Below, piece after piece: positions 44,092-53,112 of a DNA stretch of 64,000 nucleotides. Origin of the DNA: CAZYPU01 sp964649665. GTDB taxonomy: Bacteria > Omnitrophota > Gorgyraeia > JABMRN01 > RBG-13-46-9. The stretch spans positions 3,363 through 67,362 of the forward strand of contig CAZYPU010000003.1 of NCBI GenBank assembly GCA_964649665.1. Reading direction: 5' to 3'. Below the pieces are notes generated by a model. The model searched no databases, had not been told where the DNA came from, and was given only the letters and a program-made list of their open reading frames with translations. A program made the translations under genes and the position numbers. How positions within the stretch are numbered: the stretch's first letter is position 1; each line of letters opens with the position of its first letter.

Positions 44092-44134
44092 ATGCCTTTT
44101 ATGGGGTATAATAAGTTTTCCCCGTGAAAGGCAT
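44092..44134 (+). promoter_or_regulatory. Hairpin in the pilin mRNA leader
   Basis: ATGCCTTTTATGGGG (44092-44106) pairs with CCCCGTGAAAGGCAT (44120-44134) around a 13-nt loop, with two wobble positions. It lies about 20 nt after the expected transcript start and 32 nt before the ATG, as expected for a 5' stabilising stem. Confidence 0.7.
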
Positions 44135-44166
44135 CGATTACCTGGGGGAAGAAAGCGAGGTGAAAG

Positions 44167-44529
44167 ATGATGAGAAAACTGAACAAGAAGGGCTTTACGC
44201 TGGTTGAAATTATGATCGTTGTGGCAATCATAGGTCTATTGGCAGCGATAGCCATTCCTAACTTCGTCAGAGCTCGCGTAATGGCCCGGACAAATGCCTG
44301 TATCGCCAATTTGAAGCAGATTGACGGTGCAAAACAGGTATGGGCGATTGACACGAATGTCGGGGAAGCGGCTGTGCCCACACTGGACCAGACCGCTAGC
44401 GGATTAATTCCGACGTATCTTAAAAGGACGCCTGTGTGTAATTCCAGCGGAGTATATACCGTTGGTGCGGTGTCGGCAGAGCCGTCATGCTCTGTACACG
44501 GTACGTCTGCCAATCCGACCGAAGCTTAA
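44167..44529 (+). CDS. pilA: Major type IV pilin
   Basis: The protein has 120 residues. The leader MMRKLNKKG is followed by FTLVEIMIVVAIIGLLAAIA, so the prepilin peptidase would cut after G9 and methylate F, and E5 of the mature protein is conserved. The small globular part has four cysteines or fewer and a typical C-terminal pair (PVC and SCS). Its own strong promoter, leader hairpin and terminator mark it as the abundant subunit. It lacks the long disulfide loop of larger pilins, so a minor or pseudopilin role cannot be excluded. Confidence 0.9.
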   Translation: MMRKLNKKGFTLVEIMIVVAIIGLLAAIAIPNFVRARVMARTNACIANLKQIDGAKQVWAIDTNVGEAAVPTLDQTASGLIPTYLKRTPVCNSSGVYTVGAVSAEPSCSVHGTSANPTEA

Positions 44530-44551
44530 TGGCTTCCAGCGGGCGTAAACA

Positions 44552-46621
44552 GTGATGCACAAACACATGCACGCAAAAGGGGCAGCGAAGAAATCGCTGC
44601 CCCTTTTGTATGTTGCGATAATCATATTATTCGGTTTAGTCACTTACCTTAATACGTTCTATAACGGCTTCGTGTGGGACGATCATTATCTGATCTTAAA
44701 AAATCCCTTCTTACACCGGCCCAATGTATTGAAAATTTTCATCCAGGACCTGGACAGCACCGGATTCGCGAGAACGCTTTTTTACAGGCCCCTTCAAAAC
44801 CTGAGCTACGTTATTGATTACCGCGCGTGGGGATTTAATCCGCTTGGCTATCATCTTACCAATACCCTTATCCACATATTGAACGCCGTGCTGGTATTCT
44901 TCCTCATAGAGAATATCGCAAAAAAAAGGATGGTTTCTTTTTTAACGGCGTTATTTTTCGTTTCGCACCCCATCCATTACGGCGCGGTAACCTATTTATC
45001 CGGAAGGGCGGACTCTCTATTCGCGCTGTTTTTCCTCGCTTCATTTCTCGCGTTTATAAAATACAGGGAAAGCCCGAAACCGCGCTTTCTTCTGATGTGC
45101 GTCTCGGGTTTTGTGCTGGCGCTTTTGTCAAAAGAAATGGCCGTCATAACGATTTTTATTTTTGTGCTGTACGACGTTATCTTTGGAAAAAAACCGGCCC
45201 GCCCGGATACTGTAAAAGGTAATGCCAAACCGCACCGGTTGAATCGGGTTCTGCCGCCATACCTTGCCTGTGGCGCCATTCTTCTTATCTATGGCGCGTT
45301 TCGCCTGGGGCACTTAAGAGAATCTCTGCGGTCGGCGTTTTCGGGCGGCGGATTTTCCGGCTGCGTTCTCACGTTTCCGCTTGCCGTGGGACGGTATATG
45401 GGGACGTTAATTGCGCCGGTTGATTTATGTATGCGCAAGAGCCCCTATCTCGCTAAAAGTTTCTGGGAGCCGTATGTTGCGCCGTCTCTTTTCCTTGTCG
45501 CGCTTCTGGTTATCCTGGGCCTTCGCCTCAAAAGCAGAAAAAGGGAAGTGAGCTTCTTCATTTTCTTCTTTCTCGTGTCCCTTTTGCCCGTCTCCAATAT
45601 ATTCGTAAGGGTTAACGCTATCCGGGCGGACCACTGGCTCTATATACCCTCGATCGGCTTCTTTTTCCTTCTTGCGTATTTTTTGAATTTTATCCTTTTC
45701 AAGGCCTGTAAGGGAGGTTTAAAGATCCCCTTGAGGGTTGCAGAGAGGGTGGTGTTTGTATCCGGAATATGTCTCGCTGCCGTTTATTCCGCGATCGCGA
45801 TACGGGAAAATACGTACTGGAAAGACGACGGGACGCTTTTTACGGAAATCCTGACTCACGCGCCGGAGGACCCCCTTGCGAGAGGAAATCTCGGGATGGT
45901 TTACCTGGGTAGGGGCGAATTTGAAAAAGCGCTGGCCGAACAGGAAAAAGTGATGCGCGCATCCCCCGATTATGCCGCGGGGTATTACAATGCCGGCATA
46001 ATATATTTTCAGATGAAAGATTTTAAAACCTCACGCGCGTTTTTTCAAAAGGCGCTGGAGAAGGATCGCTCGTTTTCGGAGCCGCACATATATCTCGGCC
46101 TGATGTATAACGGGGAAAAGAAGCTTCCGGAGGCGGAAAAAGAATTTCAGAAAGCCGTAGCGATCAACCCATATTCTTCCCCCGGATGGCTTAATCTGGG
46201 CATTCTGAAATACCACAGAGGCGAATTTGATACCGCTCAAGAATGTTTTGGCGCTGCGATCGAACGGGACCCGCAGAACGCAAAGGCTTACCTGTATCTG
46301 GCCGCGGCCTATCGCAGTAAAGCAAAACCGAAAGAAGCGCTTGCCGTGCTCGAAAATGCGGCGAAAATAAATCCGCAAAGCGCCGATATTCTTATGGATC
46401 TCGGGAATACGTATAGCAGTTTCGGGCTGTTTGAAGAAGCGATCGGCAGTTTCAGGAAGGCGCTTCTTCTTTCACCGGAAAAAAGCCGAATTTATTACAA
46501 CATTGCCGATACCTACCGCCTGAAAGGCGAAACTGCCAGGGCGAAGCGTTATTTGCATCGCGCGCTTGCTGTAAACCCTTCATTTAAACAGGCCGCGGAG
46601 CGCCTGGAAGAATTGAAATAA
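44552..46621 (+). CDS. TMTC-like membrane glycosyltransferase with TPR repeats
   Basis: The protein has 689 residues. The N-terminal half (about 15-430) has ten or more transmembrane helices and GT-C features: FVWDDHYLI with a paired acidic motif near residue 45, NTLIHILNAVLVF, SHPIHYGAVTYLSGRADSLF and RADHWLYIPSIGFF, which recall eukaryotic TMTC O-mannosyltransferases. The C-terminal half has about seven TPR repeats (from about 450). Donor and target are unknown; the position after the pilin suggests pilin or pilus glycosylation. The start is uncertain: GTG 44552 or ATG 44555 lie before the pilin terminator, TTG 44606 at its end. Confidence 0.85.
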   Translation: MMHKHMHAKGAAKKSLPLLYVAIIILFGLVTYLNTFYNGFVWDDHYLILKNPFLHRPNVLKIFIQDLDSTGFARTLFYRPLQNLSYVIDYRAWGFNPLGYHLTNTLIHILNAVLVFFLIENIAKKRMVSFLTALFFVSHPIHYGAVTYLSGRADSLFALFFLASFLAFIKYRESPKPRFLLMCVSGFVLALLSKEMAVITIFIFVLYDVIFGKKPARPDTVKGNAKPHRLNRVLPPYLACGAILLIYGAFRLGHLRESLRSAFSGGGFSGCVLTFPLAVGRYMGTLIAPVDLCMRKSPYLAKSFWEPYVAPSLFLVALLVILGLRLKSRKREVSFFIFFFLVSLLPVSNIFVRVNAIRADHWLYIPSIGFFFLLAYFLNFILFKACKGGLKIPLRVAERVVFVSGICLAAVYSAIAIRENTYWKDDGTLFTEILTHAPEDPLARGNLGMVYLGRGEFEKALAEQEKVMRASPDYAAGYYNAGIIYFQMKDFKTSRAFFQKALEKDRSFSEPHIYLGLMYNGEKKLPEAEKEFQKAVAINPYSSPGWLNLGILKYHRGEFDTAQECFGAAIERDPQNAKAYLYLAAAYRSKAKPKEALAVLENAAKINPQSADILMDLGNTYSSFGLFEEAIGSFRKALLLSPEKSRIYYNIADTYRLKGETARAKRYLHRALAVNPSFKQAAERLEELK
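44575..44607 (+). terminator. Intrinsic terminator of the pilin gene
   Basis: A 14-bp perfect stem, AAAAGGGGCAGCGA (44575-44588) with TCGCTGCCCCTTTT (44594-44607), and an AGAAA loop. It lies inside the annotated 5' end of the TMTC-like frame. Confidence 0.85.
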
Positions 46622-46634
46622 GTAGCGTCGCGAC

Positions 46635-46663
46635 TTGACAAATAGCCCCACATGTGGTACCCT
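46635..46663 (+). promoter_or_regulatory. Promoter of pilM
   Basis: TTGACA at 46635-46640, a 17-nt spacer and TACCCT at 46658-46663. Transcription would start near 46670, giving a leader of only about 14 nt before the ATG at 46684. Confidence 0.7.
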
Positions 46664-46683
46664 ATGTCAAAATCATAGTATAT

Positions 46684-47706
46684 ATGAAAATCAAAGGGCC
46701 AGGAAATAAAGAAGTTCACGTCGGCTTGGATATAGGTACCCGACTTATCAAGGCTCTCGAGCTATCTTCGGAAAACGGAACCTCCAGGATTACGAAACTG
46801 CATTTCACTGAAATAGACCCTCCCGCGACTTCCGAGAATACCGCCAAGGCGCTCGCAAAGCTCTCGGAAACTTTTAAACCGGATACCACAGATGTTAACA
46901 TTTCGCTTTCCGCGCCTTCGGCTATCGTGAGATTTATCAACATGCCGAAGATGAAAGAGGAAGACCTCAGGAACTCTCTTAATTTCGAAGCGGAAAAATA
47001 TATCCCGTTTAACATAAACGAAGTTTTTATAGATGCATGCATACTTGACGGCCCGGTTGATGAAAAAAACCAGATGAGGGTTCTTCTCGCCGCGGCAAAG
47101 AAAGATGCCGTGAATTCAAGGATTGAGATGCTGAAGCAGGCGGGATTTTCCGTAGCGGTGATCGATGTCGACAGCTTTGCCTGTTTTAACGCGTTCCGCA
47201 ACTCTTCGGGAACGTCGGACGAGTCCAAGAGCATAGCGCTTCTCAATATTGGCTATACGCATACGAATGTCGTGATCGCAAGGGGCGCGGAGCCGTTTTT
47301 CACCAGGGACATACAGATTGCGTCCTTGGGTATAGCTAAATTGCTTTCACAGGCTTTCCAGGCGGAGGAAAAAGATTCGGACAAGTTTATATTCGCCCCC
47401 GGCGAAAAAGAAGCGCAGGTTCTGGATGCGGCCAGGCCCGCATTGGGTAATCTTGTTGACGAGCTCAGGCTTTCCTTCGGCTACTACGAAAATCAGCACG
47501 GAAGAAGTATTGACGAAATTTACATATCGGGCGGCGCAGCGCGTCTTCCCGGTATCCTGAATTATCTGGAGGAGAATTTTGGCGTAAAACCCGTGACGTG
47601 GAATCCGTTTTCAAAATTTGAAGCGGGCCCCGAAATAGATGCGGGCCTCCTGGAGAGGGTCGGTGCGCAATTCTGCGTTTCGGCGGGCCTCGCAATAAGA
47701 AAATGA
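46684..47706 (+). CDS. pilM: Pilus assembly protein PilM
   Basis: The protein has 340 residues and is an actin-like cytoplasmic protein that binds the N-terminal tail of PilN. VGLDIGTRLIKALEL, the MPKMKEEDLRNSLNFEAEKYIPF stretch of the family, SIALLNIGYTHTNVVI and ISGGAARLPGILNYLEE are all present. I chose ATG 46684 rather than an upstream GTG, since a promoter's -10 box lies at 46658-46663. There is no clear ribosome site. It overlaps pilN by 4 nt. Confidence 0.94.
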   Translation: MKIKGPGNKEVHVGLDIGTRLIKALELSSENGTSRITKLHFTEIDPPATSENTAKALAKLSETFKPDTTDVNISLSAPSAIVRFINMPKMKEEDLRNSLNFEAEKYIPFNINEVFIDACILDGPVDEKNQMRVLLAAAKKDAVNSRIEMLKQAGFSVAVIDVDSFACFNAFRNSSGTSDESKSIALLNIGYTHTNVVIARGAEPFFTRDIQIASLGIAKLLSQAFQAEEKDSDKFIFAPGEKEAQVLDAARPALGNLVDELRLSFGYYENQHGRSIDEIYISGGAARLPGILNYLEENFGVKPVTWNPFSKFEAGPEIDAGLLERVGAQFCVSAGLAIRK

Positions 47707-48398
47707 TAGAATTAAACCTGCTGCCCCGGGAGTTCAAAAAAAATAAAAGACAGCTCAACCTTCCCGAGATCCCGCTTATTCCCACCGCAGCCTGTATTGT
47801 AGGCGCGCTTATTCTCGTCCAGCTTTTCCTCGGCGGTCTCATATTCATAAATAAAAGGCAGCTTGCCGGCATGGAGAAGACCTGGAAGGCCCTGGAGCCC
47901 AAAAAAGCGGAACTGGACAAGACAAAAAAAGAGATAGCTTCAAGGGCCAGAATGACCGAAGCCATCGACGGACTCATAGAGGATCAGCCTGACTGGGCGC
48001 GCCTCTTAAATGAATTGAGCAATAGCATGACCCCGAATATATGGCTTACAGAACTTATCTGCGGCGAAAAAAGCAAGAAACACTCGATGGGCTCTCCGGG
48101 GACGACACGAAAGATGCCCGTGGCCAAAGGCCCGAGGGGGGGCGTCCCGGCGGGCGCGGTCAAGCAAACGCAGCCGAAATTCGGGACATTTGTAATATCG
48201 GGCTTTGCAGCGGGCAAGGGCGAGGAAACGACCGCGAACGTGGCCCGTTTCATACGTGCCCTGAAGGAAAATAAAAATTTCTTTAAGGACTTTTCGGATG
48301 TGGAACTTGTTTCCATGAAAAAGAGCGTAGTCGAAGAGCAGGATGTGATGAATTTCACTCTGGCCTGCAAGCGCGGCCCCGGCGGAAAAGGAGAATAG
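47703..48398 (+). CDS. pilN: Pilus alignment protein PilN
   Basis: The protein has 231 residues. The N-terminal MIELNLLP-R is the conserved INLLP-type PilM-binding motif, followed by a transmembrane helix (about 22-44) and a periplasmic domain with a coiled coil. A lysine-, glycine- and proline-rich insert near residues 130-160 is unusual. With PilO it forms the periplasmic frame between platform and secretin. Confidence 0.92.
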   Translation: MIELNLLPREFKKNKRQLNLPEIPLIPTAACIVGALILVQLFLGGLIFINKRQLAGMEKTWKALEPKKAELDKTKKEIASRARMTEAIDGLIEDQPDWARLLNELSNSMTPNIWLTELICGEKSKKHSMGSPGTTRKMPVAKGPRGGVPAGAVKQTQPKFGTFVISGFAAGKGEETTANVARFIRALKENKNFFKDFSDVELVSMKKSVVEEQDVMNFTLACKRGPGGKGE

Positions 48399-49010
48399 AT
48401 GCCTGCTTTGCCGAACTTTCTTAAAAACCTTCCCGAGCTCGAGCTGGATGAAGGTAAAAAGAAAATACTTATTATTTACGCCTCGGCATTTTTAGTTATA
48501 TTGCTGGCGTATTTTTTCTTTTTCCTGAAGCCGAGCATCGGAAAACTCTTTCTTTTGATGCCGCAGGCGCGCAGGCTGCGCGTCGAGATAAAAACGGTGC
48601 GCCGGGACCTGGATTCTGAAGACCGCCTTACAAGGAGGCTGGAAACCTTGCGGCAGAAACTGGGACGCTATGAGAAGAAGCTTTCGCGGGAGAAAGAAAT
48701 CCCTATGCTCCTGGAAAACTTCTCGCGCATAGCGAGGAGCTCGCGCGTAAAAATATTAAGCATAACGCCGATTGAGAAAAAGGAAAAAAGCGCATCGGGG
48801 GAGGAGGCTTCCGAAGACGGTGTCTACCAGGAAGTTCCGATAGCGATAAGGGCCCAGAGCGGCTACCATGAACTGGGCACGTTTATAAACAGGCTGGAAA
48901 ACGACGATCGCTACATGCAGGTCTCGGATATAAAAATAAAATCGAATAGCAAAAATCCGAAACGGCACGATGTCGATTTTATCGTGTACGTGTACACTTT
49001 TGAGAAGTAG
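48399..49010 (+). CDS. pilO: Pilus alignment protein PilO
   Basis: The protein has 203 residues: a short cytoplasmic tail, one transmembrane segment (about 23-44), a coiled coil (about 55-100) and a ferredoxin-like periplasmic domain. Sequence similarity in this family is low, so the call uses topology and its exact place between pilN and a pilP-like gene. It begins immediately after the pilN stop. Confidence 0.88.
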   Translation: MPALPNFLKNLPELELDEGKKKILIIYASAFLVILLAYFFFFLKPSIGKLFLLMPQARRLRVEIKTVRRDLDSEDRLTRRLETLRQKLGRYEKKLSREKEIPMLLENFSRIARSSRVKILSITPIEKKEKSASGEEASEDGVYQEVPIAIRAQSGYHELGTFINRLENDDRYMQVSDIKIKSNSKNPKRHDVDFIVYVYTFEK

Positions 49011-49024
49011 GCGGTAGGGAGATT

Positions 49025-49420
49025 ATGAAGGCAGATTTTTTAGTAACGGTAATCCTGGTTTTATTGACCGGCGCGGCATACGCCGCAGAGAAAGAAGCGC
49101 CGGCCGACGAAAAAGAAATACAATCCGAATCCTACATTTATGATCATCGCGGCAAGCGCGACCCTCTTGTTCCGCTTGTGGGGCTGACCTCGGGAAAGAT
49201 CGAATCGCTCGATGACATAATGAGTATTGATGACGTAATATTGCAGGGAATAGCGATTGACTCTACCGGCAGAAAAACCGTGATAGTAAACGGCGAAATG
49301 GTAAAGGAAGGCGGGGGAGGGGGCCGCCTGATAGTGAAAAAGATTTTAAAAAACGAAGTTATTTTAGTTATTGACAACGAAGAACACCGCCTCAGTATTT
49401 ACGAGGAGGAAGCTAAATAA
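49025..49420 (+). CDS. pilP: PilP-like periplasmic pilus protein
   Basis: The protein has 131 residues. A signal peptide (about 1-20, cleavage after AYA) is followed by an acidic linker and a small beta domain with RDPLVPL near residues 42-48 and LQGIAIDSTGRKTVIVNGEMV. This RDPF/RDPL-plus-beta pattern is typical of PilP and of GspC-like HR domains that bridge PilN/O to the secretin. There is no obvious lipobox, unlike classical PilP. Confidence 0.8.
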   Translation: MKADFLVTVILVLLTGAAYAAEKEAPADEKEIQSESYIYDHRGKRDPLVPLVGLTSGKIESLDDIMSIDDVILQGIAIDSTGRKTVIVNGEMVKEGGGGGRLIVKKILKNEVILVIDNEEHRLSIYEEEAK

Positions 49421-49434
49421 AAAGGGAGACGAAA

Positions 49435-49526
49435 TGACCCATTCGACGCGGCCTCTCGACAAGCTCGGGGTCTTGCTCAGGGTCATCCTGAGCGTAAATC
49501 AAAAAGCGAAAGGAGTCGAAGGATGA
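49435..49526. repeat. Repeat carrying the pilQ ribosome site and start
   Basis: The sequence holds TCGACAAGCTCGGGG and CAGGGTCATCCTGAGCG and ends GTCGAAGGATGA, wording of a TCGACA/CATCCTGAGC repeat family. TCATCCT at 49483-49489 pairs with AGGATGA at 49520-49526. The pilQ start ATG (49523-49525) lies in the right arm, and AAAGGAG (49509-49515) lies in the loop. Confidence 0.7.
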
Positions 49527-51208
49527 AAAAAAGAAACGCCCTTGTGGCCATTATCGTTAACGTTTTGTTTATAGCCGTTTTTTCGGCAGTACACGTTTAT
49601 TCCCAGGAGACGGTTGTGCCGGCGGAGATGGTGAAAAACGACGTTACCGCAATAAGCGAGGATGCCGCCGCTACGTACGTTAAGCCGGGCAACGTAACAG
49701 TTAATTTCAAGGACGCGGACATAAGGGCCGTTTTGAACTATCTATCCGAAGTAAGCGGCGTCGATATCGTTCCCTCCCCCGATGTGTCCGGGCCCGTAAC
49801 GCTTAAACTGACGGACAAGCCCTGGAATGTGGCCCTGGACATCATCGTCAAAAATTATGGTTTTGCTTATGAGCGCGAGGGCAACATCATAAGGGTGGTA
49901 ACGCTGGACAGCCTGAAACTCGAGGAGCTTTCAACCGAGGTTGTGCAGTTGAATTATACCGGCGCCGCAGACGCCCAGGAAGCCGTAAAGGACATGCTTA
50001 CGGACAGGGGTAAGCTGACTTATGACGAGAGAATCAACGCCATCATAATAACCGACCTTGCGACCAATATTTATAAAATAAAAAAAGTGATCAAGGCGCT
50101 GGACCGGAAAACCCCGCAGATCATGATCGAGGCAAAGATCATCGAAACGGTGCTGGGCGACGAGGAGCGGCTGGGGATCAACTGGAATCTGGTGATTTCG
50201 GCATCCGGCGCGAAGCGCCCGACGACACTGCCGTTTGAGGCGTGGTCGACCGGGTGGCTGGGTGATACCATGCGGTCATTTTTGCCGGTTCCGCAAATTA
50301 CAGGGGTAGCCGCAACGCAGAGCGGCACAAGTAGCGTAGTAGCCCAAACGACACCCGCAGACTTCCCCACCGGCAGGACATTCGAGCAGCCGTTTCCTTT
50401 CGTGCCGCAGGATCTGTTTACCTTCGGCACGCTTGATTTTTCGCAATTCGGCGCGGTTTTGGAATACCTTAAAACAAGGTCCGACACCGACATAATCTCA
50501 AGCCCCAGGATCACGACGCTTAACAATAAAACGGCGAAGATATTTGTCGGGAAAGTTTTTAATTATATTTCCGAGATAGAACAAAAGGAAGATACGGGCG
50601 GCCAGGAAAGATGGACATACGAAATAGAGAAAGAGGAAATCGGCATAAGGCTGCTGGTAACCCCGCATATAAACGAGAACGGCGATATCGAAGTAGAAGT
50701 AAAACCCGAAATCAAGGACGTGATCGGACAGCAGCCCATAACGGAATTCTTCTGGCTGCCGATTTTCTCTACCAGAGAAGCGGAGACGCAGGTGATGGTA
50801 AGGGACGCCGATACCATTTTCATAGGCGGCTTGATCAAGGAAAACATCAGAGAGTACGATAAGAAATTCCCTATTCTGGGCGACCTTCTGGGCGATGTGC
50901 CTTTCATCGGCCCGGCGTTTAAATACAAGTCCGAAACAAGGGAGAAGGTAGAACTTATCTTTTTCATGACGGTGCATGTCGTGAAAGATTTGAATGAGCT
51001 AAGGAAGTTTGCCACCAGGGACCTATCCGAACTGGTTATCGACCTAAAGGACGCAGGGGAATTGGCAGAGGAAGTGAGGGGCCAAATGCCGCCTCCGGAA
51101 GTTATCCATGCCAATAACTTTAAAAAAGACAAACTCGCAGAATCCGGGTCCCTCAAAGGCAAAACCAAATCCGGGCCGCTATTTGATTTCCGAAAAGACA
51201 AAGAATGA
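49523..51208 (+). CDS. pilQ: Type IV pilus secretin PilQ
   Basis: The protein has 561 residues: a signal peptide (about 1-28, cleavage near VYSQ), a secretin N0/STN-like domain (VTVNFKDADIRAVLNYLSEVSGVDIV), an N1-type domain (VVQLNYTGAADAQEAVKDML), and a secretin barrel with QIMIEAKIIETVLGDEERLGINW, SSPRITTLNNKTAKIFVG and the C-terminal IFIGGLIKENIREYDKKFPILGDLL. It forms the outer-membrane pore for the pilus. No AMIN domain is seen, so it is a short form. Confidence 0.94.
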   Translation: MKKRNALVAIIVNVLFIAVFSAVHVYSQETVVPAEMVKNDVTAISEDAAATYVKPGNVTVNFKDADIRAVLNYLSEVSGVDIVPSPDVSGPVTLKLTDKPWNVALDIIVKNYGFAYEREGNIIRVVTLDSLKLEELSTEVVQLNYTGAADAQEAVKDMLTDRGKLTYDERINAIIITDLATNIYKIKKVIKALDRKTPQIMIEAKIIETVLGDEERLGINWNLVISASGAKRPTTLPFEAWSTGWLGDTMRSFLPVPQITGVAATQSGTSSVVAQTTPADFPTGRTFEQPFPFVPQDLFTFGTLDFSQFGAVLEYLKTRSDTDIISSPRITTLNNKTAKIFVGKVFNYISEIEQKEDTGGQERWTYEIEKEEIGIRLLVTPHINENGDIEVEVKPEIKDVIGQQPITEFFWLPIFSTREAETQVMVRDADTIFIGGLIKENIREYDKKFPILGDLLGDVPFIGPAFKYKSETREKVELIFFMTVHVVKDLNELRKFATRDLSELVIDLKDAGELAEEVRGQMPPPEVIHANNFKKDKLAESGSLKGKTKSGPLFDFRKDKE

Positions 51209-52692
51209 AGCAAATACTGATAAACGTCGAGTCTTTCGAGAAAAGAGTAGCGATTACCGAGCGGGGGAGCTTGGAGGAATTTCTTGTAGAGAGAACCGGC
51301 CAACAGCGCCTGGCAGGCAATATCTACAAGGGGGTAATTGAGTCCGTCGTTCCGGGCATAGGCGCGCTCTTTGTGAATATAGGCACGGGTAAAAACGGTT
51401 TTTTATATATCAAGGACGCGGAGGAAAACCGCGCCCGGTCGTTTCTGGACGCGGAAATAGTTCTCGAGAGATCCCCGGCGCGGCAGAGAAGCCCCCGAGG
51501 CGCCGGCGAACGGTTGAAAAAAGGCCAGGAACTTTTCGTCCAGGTCGTGAAGGAACCGATCGGCACAAAGGGCCCGCTTCTTACCACTGATATAAGCCTT
51601 CCGGGAAAATACCTTGTTTTCGTGCCTTTCAGCGACACAGTGGGAATTTCCAAGCGCGTTCTTGACAGGAATCAGAGAGCGCGGCTTAAAGAAATACTTG
51701 AAAAGCTCGCCCTGCCGAAGGGGGCGGGTTGTATAGCGCGAACCGAGTCCTCGGACGCCAGTCAGCGCCAGCTTAGCTTCGAACTGCGGCACCTCTCGGG
51801 CCTCTGGCTGCGGATACAGCGCCGCGCGGAAAAGCAAAAAGCCCCTTCCTGTATCTACGAGGAGTATGACGTTCCTCTGAGAATTATACGCGATTATTCC
51901 GACGAACACATCGAGAAAATCCTGGTGGATTCGAAGGAAGAATACCGCAAGATATGCCGCTTTGTCCATTCGATCCAGTCGGCCCTCCGTCGGAAAATTT
52001 TTTACTACAGCGCAAAAACCCCGCTATTCGAAAAATACGGCATAGAAGGGCGCATAGAGGAGATTTTTCGCAGAAAAGTGGCCTTGAAAAACGGCGGTTC
52101 CATCGTGATCGAACAGACCGAAGGGCTTGTCGCGATAGACGTAAATACCGGGAAGTTTACGGGAAAAAGAAACCCCGAGGAGACGTCCTTCAAGACAAAT
52201 ATGGAAGCGGCGCAGGAAATAGCGCGTCAGGTCATGCTGCGCAATATTGGCGGTATCATCGTTATCGACTTTATCGACATGAACGAGCGCCTGCACAGAA
52301 AAGACGTGCATAGCACCCTTGAGAGCGCCTTTAAAAAAGATAAGGCCAAGATAAAGATCCTTATGATTTCACCGATGGGCCTGGTTGAAATGACCAGGCA
52401 GAGGATAAGAAAAACCGTGGAAAGCGTTTCCTTCAAGGAATGCCCTTACTGCACCGGCCTGGGCCGTGTTAAGACGCCGGCCACTATAGCGATAGACACA
52501 GTCCGGCGCCTGCGGCGGGTGTTGTGGGAGAGAAGGTCCCGGGAGATAATTCTTACGCTGCATCCCGACGTAAGCGGACACCTAGAGACAGCATTTACGG
52601 AAGTTCTGCGGGATCTCGAAAGAAGGTTCCGAAAGAAGATCACGATAAAGGGCGATTCAAAACTCCATGTCGAAGATATCCATTTTGATTAG
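51205..52692 (+). CDS. rng: Ribonuclease G/E family endoribonuclease
   Basis: The protein has 495 residues and cuts single-stranded RNA for rRNA maturation and mRNA decay. It has an N-terminal RNase H-like half, an S1 domain (GNIYKGVIESVVPGIGALFVNIG), the 5' sensor region, and catalytic aspartates in VAIDVNTGKF and IVIDFIDM. The zinc-link motif is CPYCTGLG. There is no long C-terminal scaffold, so it is RNase G-like. It overlaps pilQ as ATGA and the next pilin-like gene by 26 nt, an odd place for an RNase. Confidence 0.94.
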   Translation: MKQILINVESFEKRVAITERGSLEEFLVERTGQQRLAGNIYKGVIESVVPGIGALFVNIGTGKNGFLYIKDAEENRARSFLDAEIVLERSPARQRSPRGAGERLKKGQELFVQVVKEPIGTKGPLLTTDISLPGKYLVFVPFSDTVGISKRVLDRNQRARLKEILEKLALPKGAGCIARTESSDASQRQLSFELRHLSGLWLRIQRRAEKQKAPSCIYEEYDVPLRIIRDYSDEHIEKILVDSKEEYRKICRFVHSIQSALRRKIFYYSAKTPLFEKYGIEGRIEEIFRRKVALKNGGSIVIEQTEGLVAIDVNTGKFTGKRNPEETSFKTNMEAAQEIARQVMLRNIGGIIVIDFIDMNERLHRKDVHSTLESAFKKDKAKIKILMISPMGLVEMTRQRIRKTVESVSFKECPYCTGLGRVKTPATIAIDTVRRLRRVLWERRSREIILTLHPDVSGHLETAFTEVLRDLERRFRKKITIKGDSKLHVEDIHFD

Positions 52693-53104
52693 AAAAAAAG
52701 CCGGCGTTACCCTGACCGAGGTGTTATTTTCGGCGGCGATAATCGCCCTGGTTGTGGTGAGCGTTCTCTTTGTGTTCGTCCAGACCGTAGACATGTCAAA
52801 GAGAGTCGATTATGAATATGCAGGCACGAATATAGCGAAGAACAGAATTGAGAGGGTAAGGGCCCTGATGGAATCAAGCGGCTTCGATTCTTTGACCGAT
52901 CTGGACGAAACGGATTCCCCGGTAAATTCAGACGGCGTGGCGGACCCGGAAGGCGAATTTAAGCGCTCGACACAGGTTACGGCGAATCACCTGGGAAATG
53001 AAAGATTGACGGAAGTGGATGTACAGGTTGTTTACAGGTATAGGGGTGAGTGGAAGACCCAGATACCCATAACGATGACGGCGGTTTTTACTAATATCGA
53101 GTAG
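52667..53104 (+). CDS. PilV/GspI-type minor pilin
   Basis: The protein has 145 residues. The leader MSKISILIRKKAG precedes VTLTEVLFSAAIIALVVVSV, a class III prepilin sequence with E at mature position 5, which should be cut by prepilin peptidase. The globular part is small. The start at 52667 lies inside the end of rng, so it is translationally coupled. It is first of three minor-pilin-like genes that probably form the tip or initiation complex. Confidence 0.88.
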   Translation: MSKISILIRKKAGVTLTEVLFSAAIIALVVVSVLFVFVQTVDMSKRVDYEYAGTNIAKNRIERVRALMESSGFDSLTDLDETDSPVNSDGVADPEGEFKRSTQVTANHLGNERLTEVDVQVVYRYRGEWKTQIPITMTAVFTNIE

Positions 53105-53112
53105 CGATCAAC

